A DNA stretch of 64,000 bases from Hevea brasiliensis (lineage: Eukaryota; Streptophyta; Magnoliopsida; Malpighiales; Euphorbiaceae), in NCBI RefSeq assembly GCF_030052815.1, contig NC_079493.1, forward strand, positions 57,455,191 through 57,519,190, given 5' to 3'. Both the position numbers and the translations under genes were made by a program. Shown piece by piece: positions 12,674-24,305 of this stretch. Positions within the stretch are counted from its first letter, which is position 1. Each line of letters starts with the position of its first letter. The notes under the pieces are model-generated. The model did not search any database and was not told the DNA's origin. It saw only the letters and a program-made list of their open reading frames with translations.

Positions 12674-13505
12674 ATGAGCACGTAACAACCACCACCATCC
12701 AATATCCTTGCAAGCATACTTGATCGCAATAGGTTGACAGACCTAATCATTCGATTGGCTAAGAAATTTGAAACTTGTCTTGAACCTTGAACATATAGTA
12801 TATGTTCTAGATTCAAATGTTCCTGGTCCCTTACCTCCAGAGGCCACACAAGAGGAACATGATACTTTGGACAAGTGGAAGGAGCATGATATGAGAGCTA
12901 AGTGTTACATGCTTGCTTCTATGAGTAATGAGTTACAGAAGCAACATGAGAACATGCAGAGTGCGAGTGAGATCCTCCTTCACCTACAAGAGTTGTATGG
13001 TGAGCACAGCAGGAATGCTAGGTATGAGATATCTAGACAGCTATTCCGTATGAGGATGTCTGAGGGATGTAATGTTGGGGATCATGTCCATAAGATGATT
13101 CGGTGATTGAGCAGCTTGGAACATCTTGACTTTAACATGGATTTCCAACTACAAACGGATTTGATCCTTCACCCTTCCCGAGTCTTTGGGAATTTTGTGA
13201 CAAATTTCCATATGACTAAACAGAATGCACCTTAGCCGAATTACTCAACATGCTGGTTATTGCCCAAAAGAATATGCTGTGCAATAAAGGAAAAGAGGTA
13301 GCTTTGTTGCATCTTCTTCTCACTGGAAAGTCCAACAAGAAGAAAGGCAATAAGAAAAAGAAATCTCAGATTCCTGGTCCTTCCAAGAAAATAGCTAAAC
13401 AGAAAAGTAAGACTAAAGCTGATGGAGGCAAAGGAAAGTGTTTCCACTGCCAACAGGAAAGTGTTTCCATTGCCAGTAAGAAAGTGTTTCCACTGGCCAG
13501 AGTGT
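12674..13505 (+). pseudogene. Ty1/copia gag (copy 1), frameshifted
   Basis: Starts at ATG 12674 (M-S-T then a TAA). The usual N-terminal stretch (ILASILDRNRLT) and LNLEHIVYVLD are readable but in different frames, followed by the capsid region that matches copy 2 at 6-458. A premature TGA occurs near 13105 and frame shifts follow. The nucleocapsid carries a 23-bp triplication (13434-13500) that repeats the start of the zinc knuckle and destroys it. It ends at a TAG around 13505, after which the protease domain is missing. Confidence 0.85.
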
Positions 13506-14320
13506 AGCAATCTAAATGAAAGCAATGCCATGGTGAAAACCAACTCCAGTTCAAAATATACTTGGCACTGAAGGTTAGGTCATGTTGCGAAGATAGGATT
13601 GCAAAATTGGAGAAAATGGGGATTCTATCCTCATTGGGCTCGAGCCTACTCCAACTTGTGAATCTTGCCTTCGTGGCAAAATGACTAGATCACCCTTTGT
13701 TGGACAAGGGCTAAGAGTCTGAAAATATTTTGGAGCTAAAACATAGTGATGTATGTGGTCCATTTAAAGAAATGCCTATAGGGTGCTTTAATTATTTTAT
13801 TAACTTAACTCATGACAAATCAAGGTTACGGTATTAGTATTTCCTGAAATACAAACATGAATCCTTTGAAAAGTTTAAGGAATTTAAATCTGAAGTATTA
13901 TATCAAATACTAATAAATATTAAATCTCTTAGATCATATCGTGGAGGTGAATATTTGAGTACTTTATTTGATGAATACTTGAGAGATCATGGCATTGTTT
14001 CTCACCGACTCTCCAGAACGCCACAACCGAATGGTGTATCGAAGGAGAAATCGTACTTATTGGATATGGTACGTAGTATGATGAGCTATACCGATATGCC
14101 AATCTCCTTTTGGGGATTTGCATTAGAATCACTTTATATATTCTCGAATAGGATTCCATCAAAATCGCTTTCTTCCACACCTTATGAGATATGGCATGGA
14201 AGAAAACCAAGTCTTAAGCATGTTAAGATTTGGGGTTGTCCAAATTATATCAAAAAGTCAACACCGATAAATTGGAGACCAGATCGTAAAAGGTCGATTT
14301 GTTGGATATCCAAAAGATAG
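13506..14320 (+). pseudogene. Ty1/copia pre-integrase and integrase (copy 1)
   Basis: Begins mid pre-integrase (SNLNESNAMV equivalent) directly after the broken nucleocapsid, so about 500 bp covering the protease are gone relative to copy 2. The integrase core shows the H-S-D-V-C-G-P-F region near 13740, RGGEYLS near 13940, and the E-containing block near 14030 followed by SFWGFALES. Several frame changes coincide with lost CAG/CTG triplets (for example gctcgagcc at 13638 against gctctgagcc in copy 2). Confidence 0.85.
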
Positions 14321-15930
14321 TTTTGGATATTATTTTTATTTGCCTACTTCACAAAAGGTTGTGATAAGTAGAGATGCCACATTTCTTGAACAAATGCTTG
14401 TTCAAGAAGGAGGCAAAGGAAGGCAAATAGAGTTAGAATTGGAGAATTCGACCAACCAATGCATCGATGGATATAGATCCATCTAGTCAACCTATACCCA
14501 TTGATGAAACATCTACACTGCTCCTCGTAGAACAACTGTGGTATCTCACCCACCAGTGAGATATGGTTTTCTTCATGAAAAAGAACAAGAGTTGTCTACT
14601 CATGAAGAAGTAGATCATGGAGATGATCCACTTACCTATGAAGAAGCTATATCAGATATAGACTCTTCAAAATGGATTGATGCTATGAAATCCGAGATTG
14701 ATTCCATGTATAAGAATCAAGTTTGGGATCTTGTTGACCCACCTGAAGGTATTGTACCTATAGGGAACAAATGGGTTTTCAAGAAGAAAATTGGTTCTGA
14801 TGGAAAGGTAGAGACCTATAAGGCAAGGCTAGTAGCGAAAGGGTTTCGCCAAAGGCAAGGAATAGACTATGAGGAGACTTTCTCGCCTGTTGCCATGCTT
14901 AAATCAATTAGGATTTTATTAGCAATAGTGCATACTATGATTATGAAATTTGGCGATGGATGTCAAAATGCCTTTTCTCAATGGATACATTGAAGAAAAC
15001 ATTTTCATGGAACAACCTAAGGGATTTGAATCCCAAGATGGTTCCAAGGTATGCAAGCTAAAGCGATCCATTTATGGGTTGAAACAAGCTTCGAGGAGTT
15101 GGAACATCCGTTTTGATGAAGCCATTAAATCTTTTGGTTTTATAAAAATGAGGATGAGCCATGTGTATATAAGAAGGTTAGTGACAAGCTATCACTTTCC
15201 TTGTCTTATATGTGGATGACATATCGTTGATGGGTAATGATACAGTATGTTGACGACTATAAAGGTATGGTTGTCAAATACATTCTACATGAAAGACTTA
15301 TGGGAGGCAACCTATATTCTTGTTATTCGAATCTATATATATAGATCTAAAAGAATAATTGGTTTATCCCAAAGTCTATACTTTTAAAAGTTGTTAAAGA
15401 TGTTTAAAATTCTTTATTCCAAGATAGGATTGTTACCATGAGACATGGTATCCACCTTTCTAAAGAGATGTCTCCAAAGACACCAAGAAAGAGATAAGAT
15501 GGCCAGATTCCATATGCTTCGCTATTGGAAGTTTAATGTATGCAATGTTGTGTACTAGGCCTGATATCGCATATGTCGTTAGTTTGACTAGCAGTATCAA
15601 TCCAATCCAGTGTTTGGAACATCGATAGTCACAAGAATATTCTTAAGTACTTAAGAAGAACTAAGGATTTATTCTTGATTTATGGAGGTGGAGACTTGCA
15701 ATTGGATGGTTATAATCGATTCTCGATTTCCAATCGATATCGATGATAGAAAGTCTACCTCGATATGTGTTCATTTGTAATGGAGGTGCAACATTGGAAG
15801 AGTTCCAAACAGAGCACGATTGCGCATTCCACTATCGAGGTCGAGTATATTGTTGCATCGATGTCGCAAAGGAAGTCGCTTGGATAAAGAAGTTCGTGAA
15901 TGTAACTTATAGTAGTTCCTTCCATTAAGT
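14321..15930 (+). pseudogene. Ty1/copia reverse transcriptase and RNase H (copy 1)
   Basis: RT is clear from 14640 (YEEAISDIDSSKWIDAM) through NKWVFKKK, TYKARLVAKGF and ETFSPVA. A frameshift near 14950 leads into FLNGYIEE and LKRSIYGLKQASRSW, then the YVDD motif near 15206-15222 in another frame. RNase H follows (LRRTKDLFLIYGG near 15655, DDRKST near 15743, then the NGGA and TIE..EY blocks to 15930). In the RNase H part many expected CAG/CTG triplets read CG or TCG, which causes most frame breaks. 15931-16187 is the untranslated 3' end. Confidence 0.85.
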
Positions 15931-16187
15931 TAGCGCTCCACTACACATCGTGACAATAATGGAGCAACATGCAAAGCTAAGGAACCAAGGTCTCACCCAA
16001 AATCCAAACACATAGAAAGGCACTACCACATTATCGACATATAGTTGGGCAAAGGCGATATAGCCATGCAGAAAAATAACATCACCGAAAACCCACGATC
16101 CATTCACTAAGCATTTGTCACAAGCTCGCTAGACCGACATCTTGAGAAGATAGGTCTAAGATATTGTAATGAATGGCTCTAGTGCTA

Positions 16188-16196
16188 GTGGGAGAT
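16188..16196 (+). other. Copia polypurine tract
   Basis: GTGGGAGAT immediately upstream of the 3' LTR start TGTTAG. The identical tract precedes the copy 3 LTR at 5768-5776. Confidence 0.85.
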
Positions 16197-18293
16197 TGTT
16201 AGTAGTATGCCCTAGAGCATATCATTTAGTATGTATCTTGTACATATTTTTAATAATAAAAGGCATTTCCACTTTTCCGCTTACATAATATATTTATGTG
16301 TAATAGAAAAGGTCCATTGATATTTTGTTAGAAATATTATTCTTAAGTTGTTAAGAATATGAGTGACAATATTTCTAGCACAAAGTATCATAAATAGGTT
16401 CACAATCGAGGATACTTCATAATAAGGACATGACTTATCCGTAAAGATTGTATTCATGTTTGTTCCCAAGTTATTTATATGAGATATAAATAAGATGGAA
16501 TGGTGAGTCTCATGCCATATAACAAACATGATAGGCACTTATAAATGATAAGTAGGTCGAACTAAGTGACACTTATGACAAGCACATGGAGTTTACTCTT
16601 GTCAATGTTTTGTCATAAATCATATCAAGGCATATAATCTTTAGACCCGAGATAGCACAGCTTATCTTGTATATAGGTAGTTTGAGTTTGATATCGCTTT
16701 CATACTTGTACTATGTATGGGTATATGGGCATGTGTTGGCTCCTCGCTAGTTATATATGGAGGTAGGTGTTGATCAAGAAGGAATCTGCTCTCTAAGTAA
16801 ATAGAGATAAAATCCTATGTTCATTTAATTATTCTTGATGTTTTCAAGTTCTGGCCAGACAGATAGATTTATTCGTAAAAGAGTTTCGATGAGAAAATCT
16901 TTTAATCAAGAACTGGAATTAAAAGAGAACATAATATTCATAGCAAATGGAGTTTGACATAAACCATGACTCAAATTGAGTTGGGATTTTGTAACAGAGA
17001 GATTCTAGTGCATGGTAACATATGATTATAGGTTCATTTAAGGTAAATCTTATTACTAATTGGGTGGCCATGGCATGCTATGCTAGGTGTTAACCATGGT
17101 CTATGAGGTTCATAAAATGATTTAGAGAAATCATTTATGGTAAGAAAGAGTTCGATGATATTAAGAGTTGATATCATGTCTCATTGCCAATTAGTGATGA
17201 GCCTTGTAAGTCACACACATACACAAGTTATCACCTATTTAAATATGATTTAATTAATTAATTAAAGAGTTTAATTGATTAATTAAATAGATTTGGTTTG
17301 CAATAAAATTGCAAAGTCCCTAGCATGACTTGAAACCAAATCTAGATTATTGGATGTGTAGTATAAATTAAATTTATATTTAAAGTGTTTAAATATGAAT
17401 TTAATTGATGAGAAATTAATTAATCGAGATTAATTAATTAATTTATATTTGATATAAATTAATTAGAAGAAGAAAATAATTATTTTGGGTTAAGAACTCA
17501 AAATTAAGACACAGGGCATTTTTGTCATTTTGCGTGTGACACGTGGCACCATGAGATGGTGACACATGGCATAACACATAAGCTTACAAATATTTTTAAT
17601 CATGTAAGATGATTAAAATCAAGATTAAATATAGGTTTGACACTTGGCACAATGTGATTGAGTCACTTAAACCTAGAGCTAATCAAAAGGTGACATGTGG
17701 CTAGGGTTTAATGTGTTAACCTAGCTATTTAAGTGGGGTTATGAAAAGAAAACACAACCAGCAGCCTCTCCTCTCATATGTCACGCCACTTTGAGCCTCT
17801 CCAGCTATTTCTCTTCATCTCTCATCAATTCAAAGAGATTAGCCATCAATCTCTTGAATTAAGAACACTAGAAATTGTTTCTAGTGTCCTGTTTGCATCT
17901 CTAATCTCTTAAAAGGCAGAACTTGAATTTCTCATTAATAGAAAAGGCTTTAGAAGCTGTTCAAGGGCTGCCATAGGTGTTCTTGGTGTGGACAAGCTAG
18001 AGGGACAACATCCGTGTCCTCAAGACGATCTCAAAGGCGCACACGCCGCAAAGACATCAAGAGGTTAGTGTAATCGTTCTTGATTTAATCTAGGGTTCTA
18101 AAATTAATCTGATTAATTTTAAAATCTTAAATGGCAAATACAGATCCAAAAACATATTAAAAGAGTTTTAATATGTTGTTTATCATTGAAATCAAATAGA
18201 TAAAAATAAATCTTGCATGGTGCTTGTGACCCTAGGTGAAAATTTTTGAATTCAATGGTATAATCTTGTGTTTTTCACGCTTCCGTTCCTTCA
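16197..18293 (+). mobile_element. Copia 3' LTR
   Basis: 2,097 bp, same termini as the 5' LTR and followed by the TSD CTAAG. Hairpins lie at about 17833-17855 and 17865-17887. A few small differences from the 5' LTR fall at CAG/CTG sites (around 18012 and 18037). Confidence 0.92.
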
Positions 18294-20590
18294 CTAAGTA
18301 CCTCGGACCATCACACCATCGGTCACACTGTGTCTCCTGGCAGGCAATGAGCGACTAATAAGTCGTAATAATTATCAGGGTTAAAACCCAAGTATATCAA
18401 CTCAAATAACTTAGCCAAAGGCTATTATGTCACAGAATGGCATGGGAGCCATGAAACATAGAATGGCATGAAGCCATATGCAGTACTGCTAACAGAACCC
18501 TATTGGCATGCCAACCTATCCAAACCAATCTTGTTAGGTATACTAGGGCATTTTACACTTTTGAGTTTTACAACTTTTGAATTTCAAGTTTTGGTGTTAC
18601 TATTCACTTCATTAGTCAACCAAAATGTTGAATTTTGCATAGACAATAGGTATATTGGTTTTAATACTCCCAACATACCACATTTTGCATTCAAAATTTG
18701 TTGGTATTGGTTGCCAATACCATTTCTAAACTTAATGTTAATTGAGCAGAATTTTTAGTTTTCATACCTTATTTTTACTGTTCTATTGGTCAATTTTGTA
18801 GTGGGAATTTGGCAAAATGATGAACATGAAAGTTGTTCCTTATTTTGTCTAGTTAAATTTCCTTTTTTGAATCACTCCATTTGGAGTTTTGTAACTCAAG
18901 TTATGGTCCAAAAACCACAACTGGCCGGATTAAAATTTTTCTGGACTGACCATATCTACAGTGCAGTGAACAGTGACTGCAACTCACTTGTTGGATAGGT
19001 TCTGGTCATAATTTGGGTTAGGTTCCTCCATGAAAGTTGTTGGTCTATATCTCAGCTTGTTGCTGGTAAAATTTCAGGTCAATTGGACCTTTCTACATTG
19101 AGTTATGGCTAAATTAACAATCACTATTCATTTGGTCATTATGCAGAAACAGACTGCAGGTCACCCGGATTAGGGCAAGCTTTTGGTCCACTTGGTTTGG
19201 TTTTATGGGCATGGTTTCTTCACCAAAGTTGTGCCATTATGTGTCTAGTTTCATGTCCAATTAGATTTGCACCAATTGAACCTCTACAATTCAAGTTATG
19301 GCTGCCCAAACCTGCTGGACTCAAGTCCAATTCTGCAGGTCACTCCATTCTGCAGGTCACTTTCATGGCAGCCACACCAAACCCAATCCCATCACTCAAA
19401 ACACTTCATTTTTTATTTAAACAGAACTAAATGGTCAATAATTGACCATTAAAACCTATTTTCATCATCACATGATCAAAATCCCATTTTTCCACCCCAA
19501 ACCCTAACTCACACATTACCCTTCATGCATTTTCATTGCATTTCTTCAATCCACTTGGTAAATACATATTATGGGCAGCCATGATAGTCTTTTAATTTCA
19601 TTAAACTCAACACAATCAAACCCTAACCATGGCTACCAAAAATCTAGGGTTTACATACAAATGGTATTCAACAATTTTTTTCTTTGCAATTTACACATAT
19701 TCAAAGTTCTTAACATGAATTTAAAGAAAAATTCATGGTTAGGTCACTAACCATTGTTGGAGAGTTTCCCTAGCTTAGAAAACTTATTGATTTTTCTTTC
19801 TTTTTGCTGCCCAAAGCTTCCTAAAGGTGCTAGGTTAATATTTTTTGAAGAAGGCTAGGGTTTTGGAGTGAGATTTGGTGAGGTTGGGAGCTTGGGTGAG
19901 CTTTAATGGAGTTTTTCCTTTCTCTCTCTCTCTCTCCATGTTTTTGGCTACCCCAAAGGTTGAAGAAGCAACTGATTTTTCTTTCTTTTTCCAGCCCATT
20001 TTACCTCTTTTATATATGTTTATGCCATGTGTCAAGATTGGGTTGGTTGGGTGAGTTTTAATGACATCATGATGATGTCATAAATCCATTTTCTTTCATT
20101 TCCTCTCCATTTTTTGTCTATTTAATTGCAATTAAATTTTTGACAATATTTATTTATATTTTATGTTATATAAATTATTTATTTAACTGGACAAGTTAGC
20201 CCAAAAATCATCTCTGAAGACGAAATGACTAAAAAGCCCTCAGTTTGGCTTAACGGGCCAAAATTGTCTGTACCGATTGAAAAAATTTTCTAAGTATTTT
20301 CTTGGCATTCTAATGCCATAAGAACCTCAATGACCCTTCTCTGGAGTCCCAAAAATTATTTCATAATTTTTCCTAAATCTTTTTTTTCTTATTAATATTT
20401 GAGTTAATTTTTTGTTCCTTCCTTTAGTTTAAATATTTTTCCGAACATTCTAGCTGTCCGAACTGACACTGGTCACTGGAATAGTAAACTGTACGGACTA
20501 GTTAAAATGAGGATGTTACAAGCAAAACTAAATCAAATTTCAGAGTCTTTCCACTATAATGTCCGTTCCTTCTATAGTATTGCATGCAGG

Positions 20591-20598
20591 TATTTATA
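20591..20598 (-). promoter_or_regulatory. TATA box of Tat gag-pol promoter (3' LTR)
   Basis: On the minus strand CTATAAATACC, followed by a conserved CTGCATGCAATA. The same motif is in the 5' LTR at 61428-61435, the copy that would start genomic RNA. It is about 650 bp from the plus-strand TATA at 21246, so the region between is a divergent promoter interval rich in CCGATCTC motifs (21056-21140). Confidence 0.6.
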
Positions 20599-21245
20599 GG
20601 GAACGGGTGCTCATCATGGAGGGTCAGGATCTCATTAGGGGAGACGGAGTGTTTAGATTCAAAAAGACATAATCCGATGTCTGAGAATTAAAGAGAATCA
20701 AAATGGAGGGTTAGGATTCTATTCAGAATATCTGTCCTTTCTTCTTTTAATCCAATGGCTCAGGGTATTGCCTTACAAGATGAATTCGACGGCTAGGAAT
20801 AAAAAGCGCCGAACTTGTCATCTGCTTTTTGATCCAAGGGCTCTGGGTCCATCCTTATAATTGTGATCATCAGTAGAGATTGAAATGTACAGGACTGCCA
20901 TAACTATTTTGGCGTCTGTCAGCTAGGTAGGCGTGTCTGCAGGTGAGGCATGTGGTGAAGATTTGATCACGCCTGCAACGCTTTAACTAACTCGGCTCTG
21001 ATTATGAAGAGAGTTGATTGACAGTTATTCAATCTCTTCATGCTTTCCAATCTCTATTTCTTCCGATCTCCCTATTATGACCCTCTCCTTTTCCGATCTC
21101 TCTCATATCGAGTCTCCTCTCATTTCCCGATCTCACCCATTCTAGATTTTTTCTTGTTTATCTGACTCGCCTTAGTCAACGCAATTAATTCTTCAGTTAC
21201 AGATGCATCCGCTTCGATTTTTGTATGCAATAAATGCCCAGGCCC

Positions 21246-21254
21246 TATATATAT
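21246..21254 (+). promoter_or_regulatory. TATA box of the antisense 136-codon ORF
   Basis: TATATATAT lies about 105 bp before the ATG at 21358 and is conserved at 62102-62110 in the other LTR, including the following GCACCAACG and the pyrimidine-rich leader. Confidence 0.55.
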
Positions 21255-21357
21255 GCACCAACGGGGAAATCCCCTTCACACTTCACTTTTCTCCTTCAGT
21301 TTTTTTTTTCAATGCTCTTTTTCTCTAATTTAAGCTTCTCTAGTAAAAATTCTGATT

Positions 21358-21768
21358 ATGGCTGCTTTTGATCTTTTCCCAACTATTTTCTTCACCCTTC
21401 GCCTGAAAGTTTATGACCTCGGTGATCGGAGAACCATCAGGACGTTATCTGATGACAGTGATAGAACCAGACTAATTTACCAATCAAGATCGAAATTGAC
21501 GAACGTGCCGATCTTGAATCGATCTATCGGTATAATTGGTGGACTGATCTCGGGCAAGAGGACTGCTAATTTCAATCTTAATGTCAGTGACTGCCTCTTG
21601 AAGTTCATTTGGCCCCTCACCACATCGGGTGTTCCGACTGCAGCTCGGTTCTGGTCGATGACATCGGCGATGACTCTACACACTATCATGAGAGTCATAG
21701 TCACCCTATCTGAGCTGCACATCTATCCAATACTTGTGGCTGGCTTTTTGATCAAACACATCTTTTGA
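21358..21768 (+). CDS. LTR-borne antisense ORF 1, 136 aa, unknown
   Basis: Complete ORF on the strand opposite to the Tat gag-pol, inside U3 of the 3' LTR. I do not recognise the family. The protein starts MAAFDLFP, has no clear signal peptide, has a Lys/Arg-rich middle and ends in a hydrophobic Ser/Leu/Ile-rich tail (HIYPILV...KHIF). The other LTR has an ORF of exactly the same length (62214-62624) with about 24 amino-acid changes, about 15 silent changes, and no indel or stop, whereas every other ORF of the element is broken. It has its own TATA box and leader. It could be an accessory protein or a non-coding region open by chance; equal length in two diverged copies favours the first. Confidence 0.55.
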   Translation: MAAFDLFPTIFFTLRLKVYDLGDRRTIRTLSDDSDRTRLIYQSRSKLTNVPILNRSIGIIGGLISGKRTANFNLNVSDCLLKFIWPLTTSGVPTAARFWSMTSAMTLHTIMRVIVTLSELHIYPILVAGFLIKHIF

Positions 21769-22207
21769 TTCAGCCACAAGCCTAGGCTTTGACAGAGGCC
21801 ATTATTGGATAAGATGTAGTGCTAATCTTTAGAGATCGCCCAAATGATGTAATCCATTTTAAAGATTCTCCTAATGATGTAATCCGTTCTCTTGAGTTCT
21901 CCCAAATGATGTAATCCGATCTTTTAGAAATGAAATGAAATTTTATTTAAAGGTTTTTATTTTATTATTGCATTAGTTATTTTTCTGATCTCTGATATGC
22001 ATGTCCGATCTGATCCCTAAACGAATTGCCATTAGCTGATCCATGATTTTGAAAGTTTGTTCGATCTGAAGACGTTGGCTAACCAATCTCATTTATTCAG
22101 TTTTTTATTATGTTTCTAGAACCTTCTTGCGACGTGTCGAGGAAGCGACCGGTTCCATTAACCGATGCGTCGCTTGGGACTTCGTGAGCATTTAATGCTC
22201 AGGCGGG

Positions 22208-22215
22208 TATAAATA
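22208..22215 (+). promoter_or_regulatory. TATA box of antisense ORF 2
   Basis: GGGTATAAATAGGGG, 157 bp before the ATG at 22372, conserved as GAGTATAAATAGGGG at 63002-63009. Confidence 0.65.
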
Positions 22216-22371
22216 GGGGTGAGGTGAGTCAGTCATTTCATTATGTCATTTTCATAGCCTCTCTATCTATCCCAACGTTTTCTCTCGTTTTCTTAAGTTT
22301 TTTTGGCACCGATCACATTCCGGCAAGGATTTTGATTCTTTTCTCAATTAATTTCTTTTGTTTCCCTGAAA

Positions 22372-24305
22372 ATGAGCAGTGCCAAGGGTTAGAGGGCTGC
22401 AAGCCTGCCTTCCATCCATATTTCATGGACCTCGAAAGAAGGCAATGTGACTGGGCCAAGCGGATGTCCCAATACAGCCATCGTTTCGTTTACTGGTCCG
22501 GTTGCCAGACCGAGGAGAAGAGCATCTTTGAGAAGAGAAAACCTGCCAGTTGATGAGTTGGCTTCTGTCCTGAGAGAAACCGATCTCCAATCTATAAGTC
22601 AGGAGTACAATCTGCGGATCAACTCCATTGAACTGATAAAATGCCATGGCGACCATTAGGCCAATCACTTCTTCGATGAAAGTGATCTCATCATGGTGCT
22701 AAGAAGAGTAGCTGAAGGCCAGGCTCTGTTTCCCTTTAAACAAATTTTACAAGGCCATCATAAAGTTCCACCACGTCTTAGTAGCTCAAGTGCATCCGAA
22801 CTCCTAGTGGACTTTGGTAGCCTTCCGGGGTCTCTACCGAGCTAAGGGACTGGAGCCCACGGCTAAAGTTTTTACTGAGCTGCATAGGCTTGCTCAAAGG
22901 AAAGATGAAAAATTTTGGTTCTTTCAGGCAAAGCCAAACTATGGGCTCTTCACCGATCTCCCTTCTTCGTTGAAGAACTGGAAAAATCGATTCTTTATAT
23001 TGAGGAGCAAAATTCGGAATGGCTTTGAGGGTATCCCATGGAGTTAGCAATACCTGGTCGCTCCGATTCCGAAGAAGATCACCTTAAACAAGGATGAAGA
23101 TGCCATGGTGAAGGAGTTAAAGTCTCAGGCGTCCACCCAGAAATTCTCGTGCTTTGACGCGATTATGGCCGAACTAAAGTATTGGATGATGCGGCTGATC
23201 ACTAACAAAGACTATGAGCTTTAGCTCCCTGACCTTGGCCCTGGTACTATCCATACCTCTGACCTTTGAATCTTAATGAACTCATTGACTTCTTCTCTGT
23301 GTAGGTATGGCAGTGGCGACACTTCCAAGGAGAGCCGCAAGCAAAAGAGGGAGGTCTCCCAAAAAGTGTGGGCGATGAAGGGGGCCACCGTTGCTGATGC
23401 TCAGACCCCTCAACGTCAATTAGTAGAGGAGCCAAGCTCTCCTCCCCGATCTCAGGAGCAGTCGATCCTAGAGGTAGAGGTTATCGCTGCTGCTCCTTAG
23501 AAGATTGAACTTCCGCCTCCCCCGCCTCCTCTGATCTCTTCCAATGTTGAAGGGGAGTCCTTGGGTCCTACGATTAGAACACTTTCCCATGGCGCTCAAC
23601 TCCTGATCCAATCGCTGGAAAGGAACCGCTCTACCAAAGGGAATCCCGGCCTAGCTAAAGTTATGGGTGCCTCCATTTGCTTCCTAGAGGATTGGAACAG
23701 ATTGGCAGAGGAGAGCATTGATGATATTCTAACTCAGACTATGAGATTGGGCTTGGAGGCCATCACAAATCAACACGTAATCATAGAAAAGTCCCACACC
23801 TTAAGGAGGGAGATCCTTAAGGCGGTCTAGGATGCTTCAGCTGTACAGGCCCTACTCTCCTCTACCAATAACTACATCGCCAGATTGGAAGATCAAATAA
23901 AGTGCTGCGAAGAGAAAATAACCGAAGTGGAGTAGGAACTTAAAGTCACCCAAGCTGGTCAATCTGCTGATCTCGCTCACTTTGATGAGGAACTTCAGGC
24001 AAAAGAGGAGGAGCTTCAAGCGAAGGATGAGGAGCTTTGAGCCAAGGATAAGGAGCTCAATGCTCTAAGCTAAGGAAGAGGAAAGCACCACAAAAGAAGT
24101 CAGGGCTTATGTGAACGCCAATAATGACCTTCTGGCCGAGCTGAGGAAGTAGTATCCTGAAGAAGACTTCTCCTGGATGAATGAGCTTGCCCTAGAGGCT
24201 GAAGAGGAGAGCGATGAGGAGCCAGAGAGAGAGAGAGGGAGAGAGAATCAGAGAGTGGATGATGTACCTAAGGATTAGGCTGGGGTTGACCCACCTGCTA
24301 AGTGA
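22372..24305 (+). pseudogene. LTR-borne antisense ORF 2, PF04195-like gypsy-associated protein
   Basis: Starts MSSAKG, then TAG at codon 7. The N-terminal part reads on in one frame through LRRENLP and SISQEYNLRI. The middle (about 22640-23040) resembles the 'putative gypsy type transposon' family PF04195, with the blocks FFDESDLIM, VAFRGLYRAKGLEP, RKDEKFWFFQAK and LKNWKNRFF. The C-terminal part is Pro-rich (23500) and then a coiled coil with EELQAKEEELQAKDEEL-type repeats (23985-24060) and an acidic GA-repeat tail (24220-24245), ending at TGA 24305. Stops at CAG-derived TAG codons and frame shifts break it. PF04195 proteins are known antisense accessory ORFs of Tat elements. Their function is unknown. 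Confidence 0.75.

Larger units (their letters stand above)
8799..18293 (+). mobile_element. Complete Ty1/copia element, TSD CTAAG (copy 1)
   Basis: Two near-identical direct LTRs (8799-10896 and 16197-18293) flank a 5.3-kb internal region with primer site, leader, gag and pol remnants and a polypurine tract. CTAAG occurs at 8794-8798 and again at 18294-18298. The high similarity of the LTRs implies recent insertion. The coding region lacks the protease domain and is frameshifted, so the copy could only move with proteins supplied by other copies, if at all. Some frameshifts may be sequence errors. Confidence 0.92.
7953..20520 (-). mobile_element. Gypsy solo LTR, minus orientation, TSD AGCAA (interrupted)
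   Basis: Without the nested copia it is about 3.07 kb. The plus-strand right end is GATGTTACA at 20520 followed by AGCAA. The left end is AGCAA followed by CACCCCTTACC, so the first bases TGTAA appear lost by a slip between AA repeats. It matches the LTR at 45088-48226. The comparison sequence at 61335 lacks it. No internal gypsy sequence is attached, so it is a solo LTR. The stretch 18299-20520 is non-coding: it has degenerate ~200-bp repeats, a CT microsatellite near 19920 and no supportable gene. Confidence 0.85.

Noticed and set aside
18468..19452. Small plus-strand genes (96, 70, 77 aa)
   Set aside because: They fall in the degenerate ~200-bp repeats of a solo LTR and have no coding features.
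21477..22668. Minus-strand ORFs 21477-21722 and 22423-22668 inside the antisense ORFs
   Set aside because: They are not kept in the 5' LTR copy, so they are shadows of the plus-strand frames.
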